64,000 bases of DNA from G963678255 sp963678255 (lineage in GTDB: Bacteria; Cloacimonadota; Cloacimonadia; Cloacimonadales; WRIO01). Below are positions 36,354-45,699 of the stretch, one piece after another. Where the stretch lies: the NCBI GenBank assembly GCA_963678255.2, contig CAXXTW010000002.1, positions 1,116,001-1,180,000 on the forward strand, read 5' to 3'. Position 1 is the stretch's first letter; the number at the start of each line of letters is the position of its first letter. Made by a program: the position numbers and the translations under genes. The notes under the pieces are model-generated. The model saw nothing but the letters and a program-made list of their open reading frames with translations, was not told where the DNA came from and did not search any database.

Positions 36354-36446
36354 AAAGCAGATCCAGATGAGTGACAGATGTCCTGCACTAGTATAAGACT
36401 AAATTGTTAGTTCTAATGAAATATACAACCATTGCTTTAATATTCT

Positions 36447-36497
36447 GGGCGAACATATAGTTTCGCCCCTACATTGCATTTATCAATGGTATCCAAA
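36447..36497. repeat. Single copy of the GGGCGAAC-type palindromic repeat
   Basis: GGGCGAA (36447-36453) and TTCGCCC (36462-36468), followed by CCTACATTGCATTTATCAATGGTAT, which matches the arrangement after the third copy near 4100-4120 (only short parts are cited: ATCAATGGTAT). The rest of the gap 36354-36516 shows nothing else. Confidence 0.75.
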
Positions 36498-36516
36498 ATA
36501 TTAAAACAACTACATA

Positions 36517-36744
36517 CTACCCAAAAGGTGCGGAAAGTTGCTGATTTTGGTGATAATTCTTTGTTAAAATTGTTTTATATTCAAAGAAATATGTGATATA
36601 CTCAATCAATAACTGAGCGTTGAGTTTATAGAAATTGATAATCTTAGGAAGAAATTTAACCCGGATATAATCTGCTAAAGAAAAGGAAACAAAGTATTTA
36701 AAAAAATCTTCAGGAGTGAATGATTTATTTTGGGTACTCTGCAT
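36517..36744 (-). pseudogene. Uncertain fragment, possibly the end of a transposase
   Basis: A 75-residue minus-strand frame, basic and aromatic-rich (SLADYIRVKFLPKIINFYK), overlapping the start of the next plus-strand fragment. There is no ribosome site. The composition resembles the ends of some DDE transposases, but I cannot name a family. It may be a chance frame. Confidence 0.25.
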
Positions 36745-36923
36745 TAATTGATCAAGGCTTAGAATTTAATCCTCTATTAAATGAGTCAGAAATATTAAAT
36801 CAAGCATTAATAGAAAGAGAAATAGGTGGTCTTGGGATCATCATGGTAAAAAAGATAGTAGATCACATAAAGTATGAGTATAGGGAAAAAAGCAATATTT
36901 TAAAAATCTTTAAAAAGGTATAG
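36720..36923 (+). pseudogene. C-terminal fragment of an RsbW-like anti-sigma/HATPase protein
   Basis: About 67 residues that match the last half of the HATPase_c_2 (RsbW/SpoIIAB-type) fold: LIDQGLEFNPLL (N-box-following D-x-G motif region) and EREIGGLGIIMVKKIVDH (the G-x-G lid motif), then EYREKSNILKIFKKV as the final strands. The first half with the N box is missing, so it is a remnant of a serine-kinase anti-sigma factor. Confidence 0.7.
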
Positions 36924-36985
36924 CCCCATTATTATTATTTTACTTGAGAAGAGAGTAAACAAAATGATAGAGTTTAGGAGTGAAG

Positions 36986-37231
36986 ATGCGTAAGATTTTT
37001 TTGATTTGGTTACTGGTTTTTATGATGTCAGCATTTATAGCTGTCATTTCAGTGTCCTTTTATGTCCAGACGAACCAAGCATCACAAAATTCTAAAATGT
37101 TAATAAATTTAAAAATAGATGATCTCTCTGAGCAGAATGAAATCAGCATAAACATTATAAAGAATCTATGCACAGATATAAATTTTCATACGGAAGCTAA
37201 GACGAGCATTTTAAAAATGATGTTAAAATAA
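36986..37231 (+). CDS. Small protein with one N-terminal membrane segment
   Basis: ATG at 36986 with AGGAG five bases upstream (a GTG two codons earlier is less likely). The 81-residue product has one hydrophobic helix (residues ~4-28, FLIWLLVFMMSAFIAVISV) and a polar, mostly helical tail. I do not recognise a family. A terminator follows. Confidence 0.55.
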   Translation: MRKIFLIWLLVFMMSAFIAVISVSFYVQTNQASQNSKMLINLKIDDLSEQNEISINIIKNLCTDINFHTEAKTSILKMMLK

Positions 37232-37253
37232 AGTTGTAGGTATAATAACTTAG

Positions 37254-37285
37254 AAAAAGTGACCTTAGTTGTCGCTTTTTCTTTT
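37254..37285 (+). terminator. Rho-independent terminator
   Basis: AAAAGTGAC pairs with GTCGCTTTT across CTTAGTT, then TCTTTTGTTTT. It ends the small membrane-protein gene. Confidence 0.75.
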
Positions 37286-37429
37286 GTTTTATAAGATAAA
37301 AAATGAAGGCAGATAGAAAACAAAAAAAATCCAGTTATAAACTGGAATTATTCTTAAGAATATTTGAAATAGTATCAAATCAACATATTATCAATTTAAG
37401 AAATTTTTACTAAATAAAAAACAATAATT

Positions 37430-39148
37430 CTATTTCAGAACAATCACTTTTTGAGTAATAGTATGATTCTTTGAACAGAAATTTATGAGATAGATTCCAT
37501 TGCTAAGATCTGAAAAAATGATTTTGTTTTTTAGAGAAAGAGTATATTCCTTTTTAGTGAGATTATAAATTGGAAAAGAGAGCACCTTTTGTCCTTTTAT
37601 ATTGTACAGGCTCATAATTCCCTCTTTATCGGTAACATTTTTAAGTTGAGCAGTCAATATACCTCCCTGGCTAATACTCAAAGGATTTGGGTACAATTTT
37701 AAACTTACAGCAGGGGAATAAAAAGCAGGAGTATCATTATTTCCAGTAATTTCCTGATAATAAAAAACATAATTTGAATAATTGCCCCAATTGCTTACAG
37801 CAAAATCCTTTTTTGTGGAATAAGTATAGCTTATGGTATAAACTGAGTCTATTGAAGGGACATTGGCAAAGCTTACATATCCATTTTCAAGATCATAACA
37901 ATATTCATTTAGGTTCATCACTCTGTTATTAACCTGAATTTCAGATAAAGCGTTTAATTGCTTATGAGGCAACACAAAAAATCTTCTTAGATTATCAGCT
38001 TCAAAAACATAATTGGTATTTTGAATACCATCTTGATTTGCATCTATAATAGCAATCCTTTCAACAACTGATGAAGTGTTAGTTTGAAAATCAGGTATAA
38101 AATCGAATAGAGAATCATTTTGACTCATAAAGATTCTAACATCTTGCCACCATCCACCAGTTATCATATCTTCATAACCGTCATTATTGATATCAAACAA
38201 TTCTATTCCAGATGCATATTGGTAGTAATCAGAAAGCCATTCAGGATTACTTTGCATGATGCCATTTTCATTTAGATAAACTTTATAACCGCCATTACTA
38301 TTTAATTGATTATTATCTGAAACAGCTAAATCTAACCAACCATCGTGATTTACATCACCGATACTTAACGAATTTGCACTTCGGGGATTATCTTGAGAAT
38401 TCCAACCCGACAACATTGAGATAACACCATTAACATTGTAATATATCTGATTTGACAAATCATTTGAGACAAAAGCTATATCGGGGAAACCATTTCCATC
38501 AAAATCTGCCACATTGACATCATAAGTACAATCCAATCTTTCACCAGTCCAAGAAGGTAAATCCTCAAACATTCCGCCAATATTCATATAGATCTTATTA
38601 TAATCTGGATGATTATAATAAGATTCACCTGTAGCAATAATCAAGTCAAGCTTTGCATCCAAATTCAAATCAGCAAGTTTACAACTAAAGGTATAGGATG
38701 AATCAGCAGAAGTCCATGTAGGTAAAGAGGATAATGTACCATTGTTATTAAGATACAATTTTACTCGTCCTTTTTCAGCAAAACCACTTGGGCCAATATA
38801 AACTGACACAACTACATCAGGAAAGCCATCACTATTTACATCGCCTACATCCAAATGACCATGATAATCTATATCTTCAGAGTGCCAGCTAATACTGTCT
38901 GATAATCCTGTTGCACTATTGAGATATACAACCAAATGTTCTCTGTTCATATCGTTTCCATTAGAAATTATCAGATCTTGCCATCCATCCTGATTAATAT
39001 CTGCCCAAGCACAGCCTGTGGAATAATTAGTAGCATCTTGTGAAGACCAGTCTGGTGTATTGTGATAGGGAACAATAGAATATAAAAAAGTAAAAGAAAA
39101 TAGCAAAAAAAGACCTAAGCCAAAACGACATGTTTGTTTCATACACAT
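37430..39148 (-). CDS. Secreted VCBS/FG-GAP repeat protein with sorting domain
   Basis: A 572-residue protein with a signal peptide after a short Cys-containing start (MCMKQTCRFGLGLFLLFSF). Seven or so propeller repeats carry DxNxDGxxD loops (INQDGWQDLIISN, VNSDGFPDVVVS, VNHDGWLDLAVSD, INNDGYEDMITGG). The end has a weaker sorting module (LYPNPLSISQGG, YNIKGQKVLSF, NGIYLINF). AGGAG lies five bases before the first ATG. It is the last gene of the operon that includes the geranylgeranyl reductase; its start follows the glycosyltransferase stop by two bases. Confidence 0.82.
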   Translation of the reverse strand: MCMKQTCRFGLGLFLLFSFTFLYSIVPYHNTPDWSSQDATNYSTGCAWADINQDGWQDLIISNGNDMNREHLVVYLNSATGLSDSISWHSEDIDYHGHLDVGDVNSDGFPDVVVSVYIGPSGFAEKGRVKLYLNNNGTLSSLPTWTSADSSYTFSCKLADLNLDAKLDLIIATGESYYNHPDYNKIYMNIGGMFEDLPSWTGERLDCTYDVNVADFDGNGFPDIAFVSNDLSNQIYYNVNGVISMLSGWNSQDNPRSANSLSIGDVNHDGWLDLAVSDNNQLNSNGGYKVYLNENGIMQSNPEWLSDYYQYASGIELFDINNDGYEDMITGGWWQDVRIFMSQNDSLFDFIPDFQTNTSSVVERIAIIDANQDGIQNTNYVFEADNLRRFFVLPHKQLNALSEIQVNNRVMNLNEYCYDLENGYVSFANVPSIDSVYTISYTYSTKKDFAVSNWGNYSNYVFYYQEITGNNDTPAFYSPAVSLKLYPNPLSISQGGILTAQLKNVTDKEGIMSLYNIKGQKVLSFPIYNLTKKEYTLSLKNKIIFSDLSNGIYLINFCSKNHTITQKVIVLK

Positions 39149-39150
39149 AA

Positions 39151-40089
39151 TTACTCCTCTATATTGAATTTCTCCTTGATTGAAAATGTCTTATCTTTAT
39201 TCAGCTTTCTATTTTGGTTAACCAATAATTCTCCAATTAAACCAATAGATATAAACTGAACACCAACAACCATAAGAATAACAGCAAAAAACAGAATTGG
39301 TCTGTTTGATAAATAACCTAAATGTAAGACTCTTAAAACTGTTAAATAAAGTAATATCATAAAGCCAATGAAGGACATAAATGTACCTAACCCGCCAAAA
39401 AGATAGAGCGGACTACGACTATAATCAGTCACAAGTTTAACAGTCATTAAATCCAGATACCCTCGTAAATAACGTTCAATTCCAAACTTTGATTTTCCAT
39501 ATTGTCTAGCTCTGTGTTCTACAACAAGTTCTTTAACTTTAAAACCTTTAGCTTGAGCCAAAGCAGGAACATACCTGTGCATTTCACCGTAAATATCGAG
39601 CTCCTTTGCAGTTTCTCTACTATAAGCTTTGAAACCACAATTATAATCATGAAGTTTTAAACTAAACATTTTTGAGGTCACAGCATTAAACAATTTGGAA
39701 GGAAGAGTTTTTGTAAGGGGGTCATAACGTTTTTGTTTCCATCCTGTCACTAAGTCATACCCTTCTTGAATAGCCTGAATAAATTGCGGGATTTCTTTGG
39801 GATTGTCTTGCAGATCAGCGTCCATAGTAAAAATAATATCTCCATCAGCATTATCAAAACCGGTTTGGAGTCCAGCTGATTTCCCAAAATTCTTTCTAAA
39901 GCGGATTATCTTTACGTTAGGATCCTTTATAGCAATATTTTTCATAACTTCAAAGGTTTTATCTTTGCTTCCATCATCAATAAAAATAATTTCATAGGTA
40001 TAATTTCGAATATTTACCAAGATTTCTCTATATAAAATGCCTATACTTTCTTCTTCATTATATGCTGGTATTACAAAAGATAATTTCAT
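39151..40089 (-). CDS. Family 2 glycosyltransferase, DPM1/GtrB-like polyprenyl-phosphate sugar transferase
   Basis: A 312-residue GT-A enzyme: SFVIPAYNEEESIG, IFIDDGSKDKT, FRKNFGKSAGLQTGF, and FTMDADLQDNPKEIP with the DxD-type metal site. YNCGFKAYSRE and the C-terminal pair of hydrophobic helices (~230-290) place it with enzymes that load a sugar from a nucleotide donor onto polyprenyl phosphate at the inner membrane. Next to a polyprenol-kinase-like and a reductase gene, a lipid-carrier role is attractive. Confidence 0.88.
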   Translation of the reverse strand: MKLSFVIPAYNEEESIGILYREILVNIRNYTYEIIFIDDGSKDKTFEVMKNIAIKDPNVKIIRFRKNFGKSAGLQTGFDNADGDIIFTMDADLQDNPKEIPQFIQAIQEGYDLVTGWKQKRYDPLTKTLPSKLFNAVTSKMFSLKLHDYNCGFKAYSRETAKELDIYGEMHRYVPALAQAKGFKVKELVVEHRARQYGKSKFGIERYLRGYLDLMTVKLVTDYSRSPLYLFGGLGTFMSFIGFMILLYLTVLRVLHLGYLSNRPILFFAVILMVVGVQFISIGLIGELLVNQNRKLNKDKTFSIKEKFNIEE

Positions 40090-40103
40090 TTTTTTAAACC
40101 TTC

Positions 40104-40724
40104 TTAGAATAGATTAATTAATAGAGAGCCAGTATCAGACACAAAAATAGAAACAATTGTCATGACAATGGCTGATATAATAGGCATTCTGACATTATCA
40201 TCTACAGGAAGATCAACTAATTCTGCGATTGTTGCTGATAATGCACCAAAAAAGCCTATCAAAGGATGTATAAAAAATAACGAATAAATAAATGTACTGA
40301 TAAAACAACCTAGAGATCCTTCTACGCTCTTCTTGTTAGACAAGAACTTTCTTTTACCAAGCGTCATACCTGTTAATGCAGCAAAAGTATCTCCTATGGC
40401 TAAAAATGAAAGAGCTAAGAAAGCTATATCCCTTGGGAAAAAAGCAATGCAAGCTATTGAAGAAGTCAATAAGAATGTAGCTCCTGAAAAATCATCTAAT
40501 TCATGTTTTCTCAACATGATTCCAAAAGCTCCATAAAATAAACGTTTAAAAGAGCGATTTTCTAATCTAAAAAATTCTATTACAATAGAAATAATAGCCA
40601 AACCTAACAGAATCAGTAAGGTAGTTGTTTTGTTATAATGCATTATATAACGATAAAATAAAGGTATAGTTAAAGAGCTGATATGAAGTGATTTTCTTAA
40701 GACTTCTTTTACCTTTTTATCCAT
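40104..40724 (-). CDS. Dolichol/polyprenol (phytol) kinase-like CTP-dependent membrane protein
   Basis: A 206-residue protein with ~6-7 membrane segments. It has the signatures of the SEC59/VTE5/CdsA-like superfamily: SLHISSLTIPLFY, AIGDTFAALTGMTLGKRK (Asp112) and KKSVEGSLG (131-138), the CTP-binding part. Such enzymes phosphorylate dolichol, phytol or diacylglycerol, or make CDP-lipids. It lies between the reductase and a polyprenyl-phosphate glycosyltransferase, pointing to an isoprenoid alcohol or an isoprenoid ether lipid as substrate. Confidence 0.8.
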   Translation of the reverse strand: MDKKVKEVLRKSLHISSLTIPLFYRYIMHYNKTTTLLILLGLAIISIVIEFFRLENRSFKRLFYGAFGIMLRKHELDDFSGATFLLTSSIACIAFFPRDIAFLALSFLAIGDTFAALTGMTLGKRKFLSNKKSVEGSLGCFISTFIYSLFFIHPLIGFFGALSATIAELVDLPVDDNVRMPIISAIVMTIVSIFVSDTGSLLINLF

Positions 40725-40733
40725 TATGTATGC

Positions 40734-41936
40734 CTAAAACTTTATCTTTGAGACTATAAAGGAGGTAGCCATTTTAGCAACTAAAATTGGATCTTCCTTT
40801 ACTGCTTCTTTAAATAATGAAAACATATTAAAATTCTCAGCAGGAATTGATTTTGCAGCTTTAACAATATTGTTAAATTTTTCATCATTCATTTTCATAA
40901 AATGATTCTTTATAGCATACATAAAACGTTGATTAGGTCCTAATAGGTCATCCCATCTTTTTTCATATTCATTAAGAAATTTTTTACTGCAGTTATTACT
41001 CTTGATAGCTTTTGCAGAGGTTTCTCCGCATAGACGACCAGCAATCATTGCCTGAACGATTCCACCGCCAGTAATGGGATTTACCTGACGAGCTGCATCA
41101 CCGACAAGCATACATTGATCTGTTATAAAATTCTTTCCTGCCAAAGTAGGAACACCTCCATAAACCATATAGTTTATTGAAGCTTGGGGGAAAACTTTGT
41201 TAATAAAACGATCAAGGAAAAACTTGGGACCTCGTGCAGGTCTTGTCATATCTCCAGAAACACCAATACCAATATTAGCAGTTTTATCAGATTTGGGGAA
41301 AATCCATAAGTAACCGCCAGGTGATACTTCTTCTCCAAAATAAAACTGACACATCTCAGCATCTATCTTGATATTATTTACAGTATATTGCACGCAGGTA
41401 TCTAAATCACCCAATTGAAGTGTTGTATTAATACCAGCCCACTTACCTACTTGCGATTCAACGCCATCAGCACCAATAACAATCTTGCAATTGACATCAT
41501 AATAGCTGTTTAAATGCTTGAAACGAACACCGTTTATCTTATTTTCTTTATCTTTTAACAGTTCAGTTGCATCAGCTTTACAAAGTAAAGTGGCTCCTTT
41601 TTCAGAAGCTAAATCACATAATGCTCGGTCAAATATCCTTCTTTCCAAAACATAACCTTTACCATTATTCCTCATTTCAACATTTTCACCGTTAGGTGCA
41701 TGCAATATTGCCCCATCTATTGTTGTAGCTATCCATTTTTCATCAATTTCAATAAAATGTTCAATACCCGCATGAGAAACACCTTCTGCACAACGCACAG
41801 GAATACCTGGCTCTCTGTCTCTCTCCAACATTAAAACAGAAGCACCATTCTCAGCAGCATATCGAGCTGTAACACTTCCAGCAGGACCTGCTCCAATTAC
41901 AACGATATCATATGATTCTCTCAAACCCTTTATCAT
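40734..41936 (-). CDS. Geranylgeranyl reductase family FAD-dependent protein
   Basis: A 400-residue flavoprotein. The dinucleotide fold has VVIGAGPAGSVTARYAAENG and a distal GDAARQVNPITGGGI. Cys49 in IPVRCAEGVS matches the archaeal GGR active-site region, and GGYLWIFP (Tyr209, Trp211, Phe213, Pro214) followed eight residues later by GIG is the substrate-binding signature. These enzymes saturate double bonds of geranylgeranyl chains in archaeal lipids, chlorophyll or polyprenols. Its ATG overlaps the stop of a ferredoxin gene (ATGA), implying direct coupling to its electron donor. Confidence 0.9.
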   Translation of the reverse strand: MIKGLRESYDIVVIGAGPAGSVTARYAAENGASVLMLERDREPGIPVRCAEGVSHAGIEHFIEIDEKWIATTIDGAILHAPNGENVEMRNNGKGYVLERRIFDRALCDLASEKGATLLCKADATELLKDKENKINGVRFKHLNSYYDVNCKIVIGADGVESQVGKWAGINTTLQLGDLDTCVQYTVNNIKIDAEMCQFYFGEEVSPGGYLWIFPKSDKTANIGIGVSGDMTRPARGPKFFLDRFINKVFPQASINYMVYGGVPTLAGKNFITDQCMLVGDAARQVNPITGGGIVQAMIAGRLCGETSAKAIKSNNCSKKFLNEYEKRWDDLLGPNQRFMYAIKNHFMKMNDEKFNNIVKAAKSIPAENFNMFSLFKEAVKEDPILVAKMATSFIVSKIKF

Positions 41937-42103
41937 TTTTCCTCCTGAATTGCTTCAATCGGACAAACTTTTATACAATTACCACAATGCACGCAAACCC
42001 CAGCATCTATGATAACATCAAATTCTCTTATTCTGATTGCAGAAACAGGACATACTGAAGCACATGTGCCACATACATCACATAACTCTCTATTAATTAG
42101 CAT
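41933..42103 (-). CDS. Small 2[4Fe-4S] ferredoxin
   Basis: A 56-residue protein too short for most length filters. Two complete cluster motifs: CDVCGTCASVCPVSA and CVHCGNCIKVCPIEA. It overlaps the upstream recJ-like gene by seven bases and the downstream reductase start by four, so all three are translated together. In Methanosarcina a neighbouring ferredoxin is known to feed electrons to geranylgeranyl reductase; the same role is likely here. Confidence 0.93.
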   Translation of the reverse strand: MLINRELCDVCGTCASVCPVSAIRIREFDVIIDAGVCVHCGNCIKVCPIEAIQEEK

Positions 42104-43752
42104 ACTTGCCCCTTAAATTTATAATCTATAACCTGAATTTTCCCTTTATCATTTAACTGAGCAACCAAATCTAAGCATGGTTTATTCTTTTTGTCAAACA
42201 AATTCATGAATTCTCTATGTTTTTTCTCAAAAATTATGTCTTCTACTGATAATCTCTTTACTTGCTCAAAATAATATATATCATCTTCATTAATTTGATA
42301 ATCTTTTAATGACATGATCGGAGAATGATTTTGCTCTCCAAAAGGCATCATCATCTCATAAAACTCTTCAAATTCTTTAAAAATCCCTGTTTTAAAGGAA
42401 ATTTCAAGTTGACTTTTATATTGCAAGATTTCAGGTTGTTTATTTGAATATTTTAAAAAATAGATCTGATAATCCTTTACTAATAAATCAAAATTCTCAA
42501 ACTTCATAACAAAGCCAGCTGCTTTGGCATGCCCTCCAAATTGTAATAGATTCTTTGAACAAAAATTAAAACAATCTAGCCAGTTAAACCACTCAGTTCC
42601 TCTAGCTTCACAGGCTAAATTACCTTCTGATTTTTCACATAAGTACATAACAGGCAAATTATAATATCGGCATAAAATCGATGTTAACCTGCCGATTTGA
42701 GAGTAATCACAATTTTTATCAGTATTTACAACTATCAAAGAAATCATACCAAAGTCGTTGTTACAAACAATTATCCCAGAGTTTAAATCTATATCAGAGC
42801 CTGACAAATACTGATCTATAGGCTGAATTATTTTAGTATATAACTCCTCAACACTTTTATCATAAGATCTGTTGCTTTCAATAATTGATTGATTTATACT
42901 GTGAAAAATCTGTTCGAATTGATCAGGTTTTTTTAATAATGAAAAACATTTATGTTGTCCTTTTTCTTCTCGTCCAGTGTAAAAATATTTAACAAGCCAT
43001 TGGATAAAATCTATCTTATCTGCTAATGTTTTTACTGGTTTAAACTTACTTAAAAACAGTCTGATGACATTATCGTTAATACAGTTATCCCAGTTAATCA
43101 ATAAATTTCTCACAATCAGCCTGTTGATCCCTGTTAAAGGCACTCTGTCTGCAATACTACCAACAGCTACCCAAAACTGTAAGGAACGGGGAAGAGAAAT
43201 TTTCATTTCACGGCTGAGAAATCTGATTATTAGCCAAACCAAACCAACTCCAGCCAACATTTTGTCTGGATATTCGCAATCAGATTGTTTAGGATTGACA
43301 ATAGCATAGGCTTCTGGATGTATAACAGGAACAATATGGTGATCAATAATGATGACTATTATCCCAAAACTATTTAACTTATTAATACCTTCAACAGAGG
43401 TAATCCCATTGTCCACAATGATTAACAAATCTGTTTTTTGTTCTAAACAAGCATCAATTAGATTTTGAGAAACACCGTGATTTTCAATCATTCGATTTGG
43501 AATATAGCATTGGTGTTTTTTTGATCCTATTATTCTTAGGTAAGAATCTAAAATATAAGTAGAAGTTATCCCATCAGCATCATCATGACCATAAATCATA
43601 ATATTTTCTTGGTGATATATTCCTTCTATAATTCTGCTGACTACTTTTTTACTATCTTTTAACAATTCTTCAGAGGGTAAAAATGATAGATCTGATTCAA
43701 AGAATAATGAATCTTTTGAATGATCTTTTAGATAATCTAATAAAAAACTCAT
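42097..43752 (-). CDS. recJ: RecJ-like single-strand-specific exonuclease (DHH family)
   Basis: A 551-residue DHH/DHHA1 phosphoesterase. Motif I is YGHDDADGITS (His56, Asp58, Asp60), then IIVDNGITS, IIIDHHIVP (DHH) and AYAIVNPKQSDCEYP; GGHAKAAGFVM in the DHHA1 domain and a degenerate OB-like end follow. It is slightly shorter than E. coli RecJ and divergent, so repair exonuclease is likely but an RNA-degrading relative is possible. It sits 5 bases after the outer membrane protein gene. Confidence 0.85.
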   Translation of the reverse strand: MSFLLDYLKDHSKDSLFFESDLSFLPSEELLKDSKKVVSRIIEGIYHQENIMIYGHDDADGITSTYILDSYLRIIGSKKHQCYIPNRMIENHGVSQNLIDACLEQKTDLLIIVDNGITSVEGINKLNSFGIIVIIIDHHIVPVIHPEAYAIVNPKQSDCEYPDKMLAGVGLVWLIIRFLSREMKISLPRSLQFWVAVGSIADRVPLTGINRLIVRNLLINWDNCINDNVIRLFLSKFKPVKTLADKIDFIQWLVKYFYTGREEKGQHKCFSLLKKPDQFEQIFHSINQSIIESNRSYDKSVEELYTKIIQPIDQYLSGSDIDLNSGIIVCNNDFGMISLIVVNTDKNCDYSQIGRLTSILCRYYNLPVMYLCEKSEGNLACEARGTEWFNWLDCFNFCSKNLLQFGGHAKAAGFVMKFENFDLLVKDYQIYFLKYSNKQPEILQYKSQLEISFKTGIFKEFEEFYEMMMPFGEQNHSPIMSLKDYQINEDDIYYFEQVKRLSVEDIIFEKKHREFMNLFDKKNKPCLDLVAQLNDKGKIQVIDYKFKGQVC

Positions 43753-43757
43753 AATAA

Positions 43758-44969
43758 TTACATTCCGGAATTGTCCGGTACAGGTATGTCTCTATGTCCT
43801 TTCCGATTTACAGGCTTTGTAAAAATGTCAAAACCTAAAGTTCCAAATGTAATTAAAAATCCTGAATCTTCATAGCCATTATCTGATTTATTACCACGTT
43901 TAAAGAGTTTTAATGCTAAATCAAGTTTTGAATCACGTAACTTTATTGGTAAAGATAAGCCAATCGTTCCTGAAATTTCATTTATATTGTTATTATTTAA
44001 AGAGAAAGGTAATACTTGGTAGGAAAAACCTGTTCTATATCCCATTTTTTTAAAAAAGCTGTTTGATTCTGGATTACCAGCATATTCAATCCCAAGGCCA
44101 GTTCTCCATGATTTGACAGGATTTTTTAAAGAATTAACACTTGTCCAATCTTCATAATCAAAATCAAAAGCCAAATCAGAAAATTTTCCAATTTTATAAC
44201 CTGCTCCGACTGATATTTTAGCTGGAAGTTCAAATTTACTATCTCCATCGGTTTCACTGATAACCACGTTTTTAAAGGTTCGATCTCCTTTTAAAGTGGT
44301 AGGCAAAACAAAAGATAAACCTAAAGAATATTTATCATCAAAAGTTTTAGAAACACCGATTAAGAATCCTGGGGCTTTATAATTATTTTCTGTTTCTGTT
44401 TTGGTTGTAACTAATGAATCAGTGTTAAAACTGAAAGAGCTAAAATTTGTATCATGCCCAAAATAGTAGCAAAAACCTACACCAAAATCAGCTATTTGAT
44501 TTTTATTGGCATAAACGATATCTGTTCTGTAAATGGATTGATCAATACGATGAACTTCTTTACTTGTTGATCCGTCTGATCCTGTTGAGCTAAATTCAGT
44601 GGAGAATAATCCATTACTGATTGAACTATAATTTATTCCAAAACGATGTTGTTTGTATGGCAAAATAAATGAAAAGTAAGGAAAATAACCTTGATCTCCA
44701 TCATAAGATCCAAGGTCACCTTTAGAAGTAGAATTTCCAAATGAATAAGCTGTAGCAAAAACTGTGTATAAGTTATTTGTTAATAATGAAGGATTATTTA
44801 GTGATAAATTCTGCCTGAATACGTTACCAATACCTGTCTCCCCCATACCCAATCCAACAGCATCAGCCCCTGAAAAGGTTTCTGGCATTCCATATAAACT
44901 AAAAACAGATTTAGCATTCAAACTGATTAGTATCATCAACGCGCTGACAAGTAATATAACTTTTTTCAT
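43758..44969 (-). CDS. Outer-membrane beta-barrel protein (FadL/PorV-like)
   Basis: A 403-residue protein with signal peptide (MKKVILLVSALMILISLNA). AVGLGMGETGIGNVFRQNLSLNNPS near the N-terminus resembles the hatch of OmpP1/FadL- and PorV-like proteins (only GLGMGETGIGN is needed for the match). The rest is alternating beta strands with aromatic girdles (GINYSSISNGLF, DFDYEDWTSVNSL). It is the first gene of the minus-strand operon reaching to 37430. Possible roles are hydrophobic substrate uptake or secretion-system shuttle; undetermined. Confidence 0.72.
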   Translation of the reverse strand: MKKVILLVSALMILISLNAKSVFSLYGMPETFSGADAVGLGMGETGIGNVFRQNLSLNNPSLLTNNLYTVFATAYSFGNSTSKGDLGSYDGDQGYFPYFSFILPYKQHRFGINYSSISNGLFSTEFSSTGSDGSTSKEVHRIDQSIYRTDIVYANKNQIADFGVGFCYYFGHDTNFSSFSFNTDSLVTTKTETENNYKAPGFLIGVSKTFDDKYSLGLSFVLPTTLKGDRTFKNVVISETDGDSKFELPAKISVGAGYKIGKFSDLAFDFDYEDWTSVNSLKNPVKSWRTGLGIEYAGNPESNSFFKKMGYRTGFSYQVLPFSLNNNNINEISGTIGLSLPIKLRDSKLDLALKLFKRGNKSDNGYEDSGFLITFGTLGFDIFTKPVNRKGHRDIPVPDNSGM

Positions 44970-45602
44970 AAAAACCTCATTTATCTTTAAATAATTATCT
45001 CAATAATAAAGAATGCTCTTAATATATTAAACATTCTATTCATTTTGTAATTTTTTAAAAGCATGCACCATCAGTCAATGATTTTTTTTTTTAGATTGAT
45101 TTTAACTTAAAATAGACTACAATAAAATCAAAGTTCTACGAATAAGAGTGTTATTATATTTATGAGATTTATTATAAGATCGTTTCTATATTAGATATTT
45201 TTAAAACTGGAAACCAGTTCAATCATTTATCAATTCATATCTTTATTGTTAAACTCAGATTTTGACAAGTAGAAAGTAGTTTACAATTACAGAAACAATA
45301 GTATTTCAAACAGAAAAATGGAAGTTACTTATCCGAAGTCCTTCCAGACAAAGCTAAGAAACCCAGAAAATTCAAATTGATGTAAGTATCTCTCCATTTG
45401 GCAAATTATCTTGCACCGATTGTTTTTTAAAGGTTTAAAAGGAAAATTAAGAAAGTTTTATCAGAAATTGATTTTTTTAATAAAAAAACAAAAATCAGTT
45501 AAAGCATTAAACTTTTCATAATGAATAAAAGAATGTATTGTAAGATGAAAATATAATATTGAACAAAACACATACTTTCCTATCCTAAACATAAACCAAT
45601 TT
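44970..45602. other. Gene-poor AT-rich stretch with possible decayed transposase
   Basis: No intact gene. Around 45325-45560 the plus strand reads as broken pieces (TYPKSFQTKL, SIWQIILHRLFFKGLKGK, KQKSVKALNFS) separated by stops, suggestive of the end of a decayed DDE transposase. Promoter signals for the divergent outer membrane gene are expected near 44990-45060 but none is convincing. Confidence 0.35.
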
Positions 45603-45699
45603 TGTCATGAAAAGTAGATATGAAGCAAATAGGTTCACTTTTCTCGCCTATAAGTACAAGAGTTGCTTAATGAGAGCTAATATAATTCGGACAGTCTCC
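45603..45699 (+). repeat. Third, diverged copy of the ~95-bp IS-end relic
   Basis: From TGTCATGAAAAG to GGACAGTCTCC this segment aligns with the last ~95 bases of the two long repeats (28430-28526 and 33318-33415): GATATGAAG, ACTTTTCTCG, CTATAAG, TTAATGAGAGCT and GGACAGTCTCC are shared. In frame it reads RYEANRFTFLAYKYKSC, like the end of a transposase. It probably is the 3' end of a lost IS with a GAGACTGT-type terminus. Confidence 0.5.

Noticed and set aside
35522..36388. Long repeat protein on the minus strand (288 codons), and another on the plus strand
   Set aside because: Both follow from an 84-base period without stops. Start codons are weak, no ribosome sites exist, and differences between units change residues as freely as they keep them.
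36517..36744. A confidently assigned transposase on the minus strand
   Set aside because: Composition is suggestive but no catalytic motif is visible, so it is listed only as an uncertain fragment.
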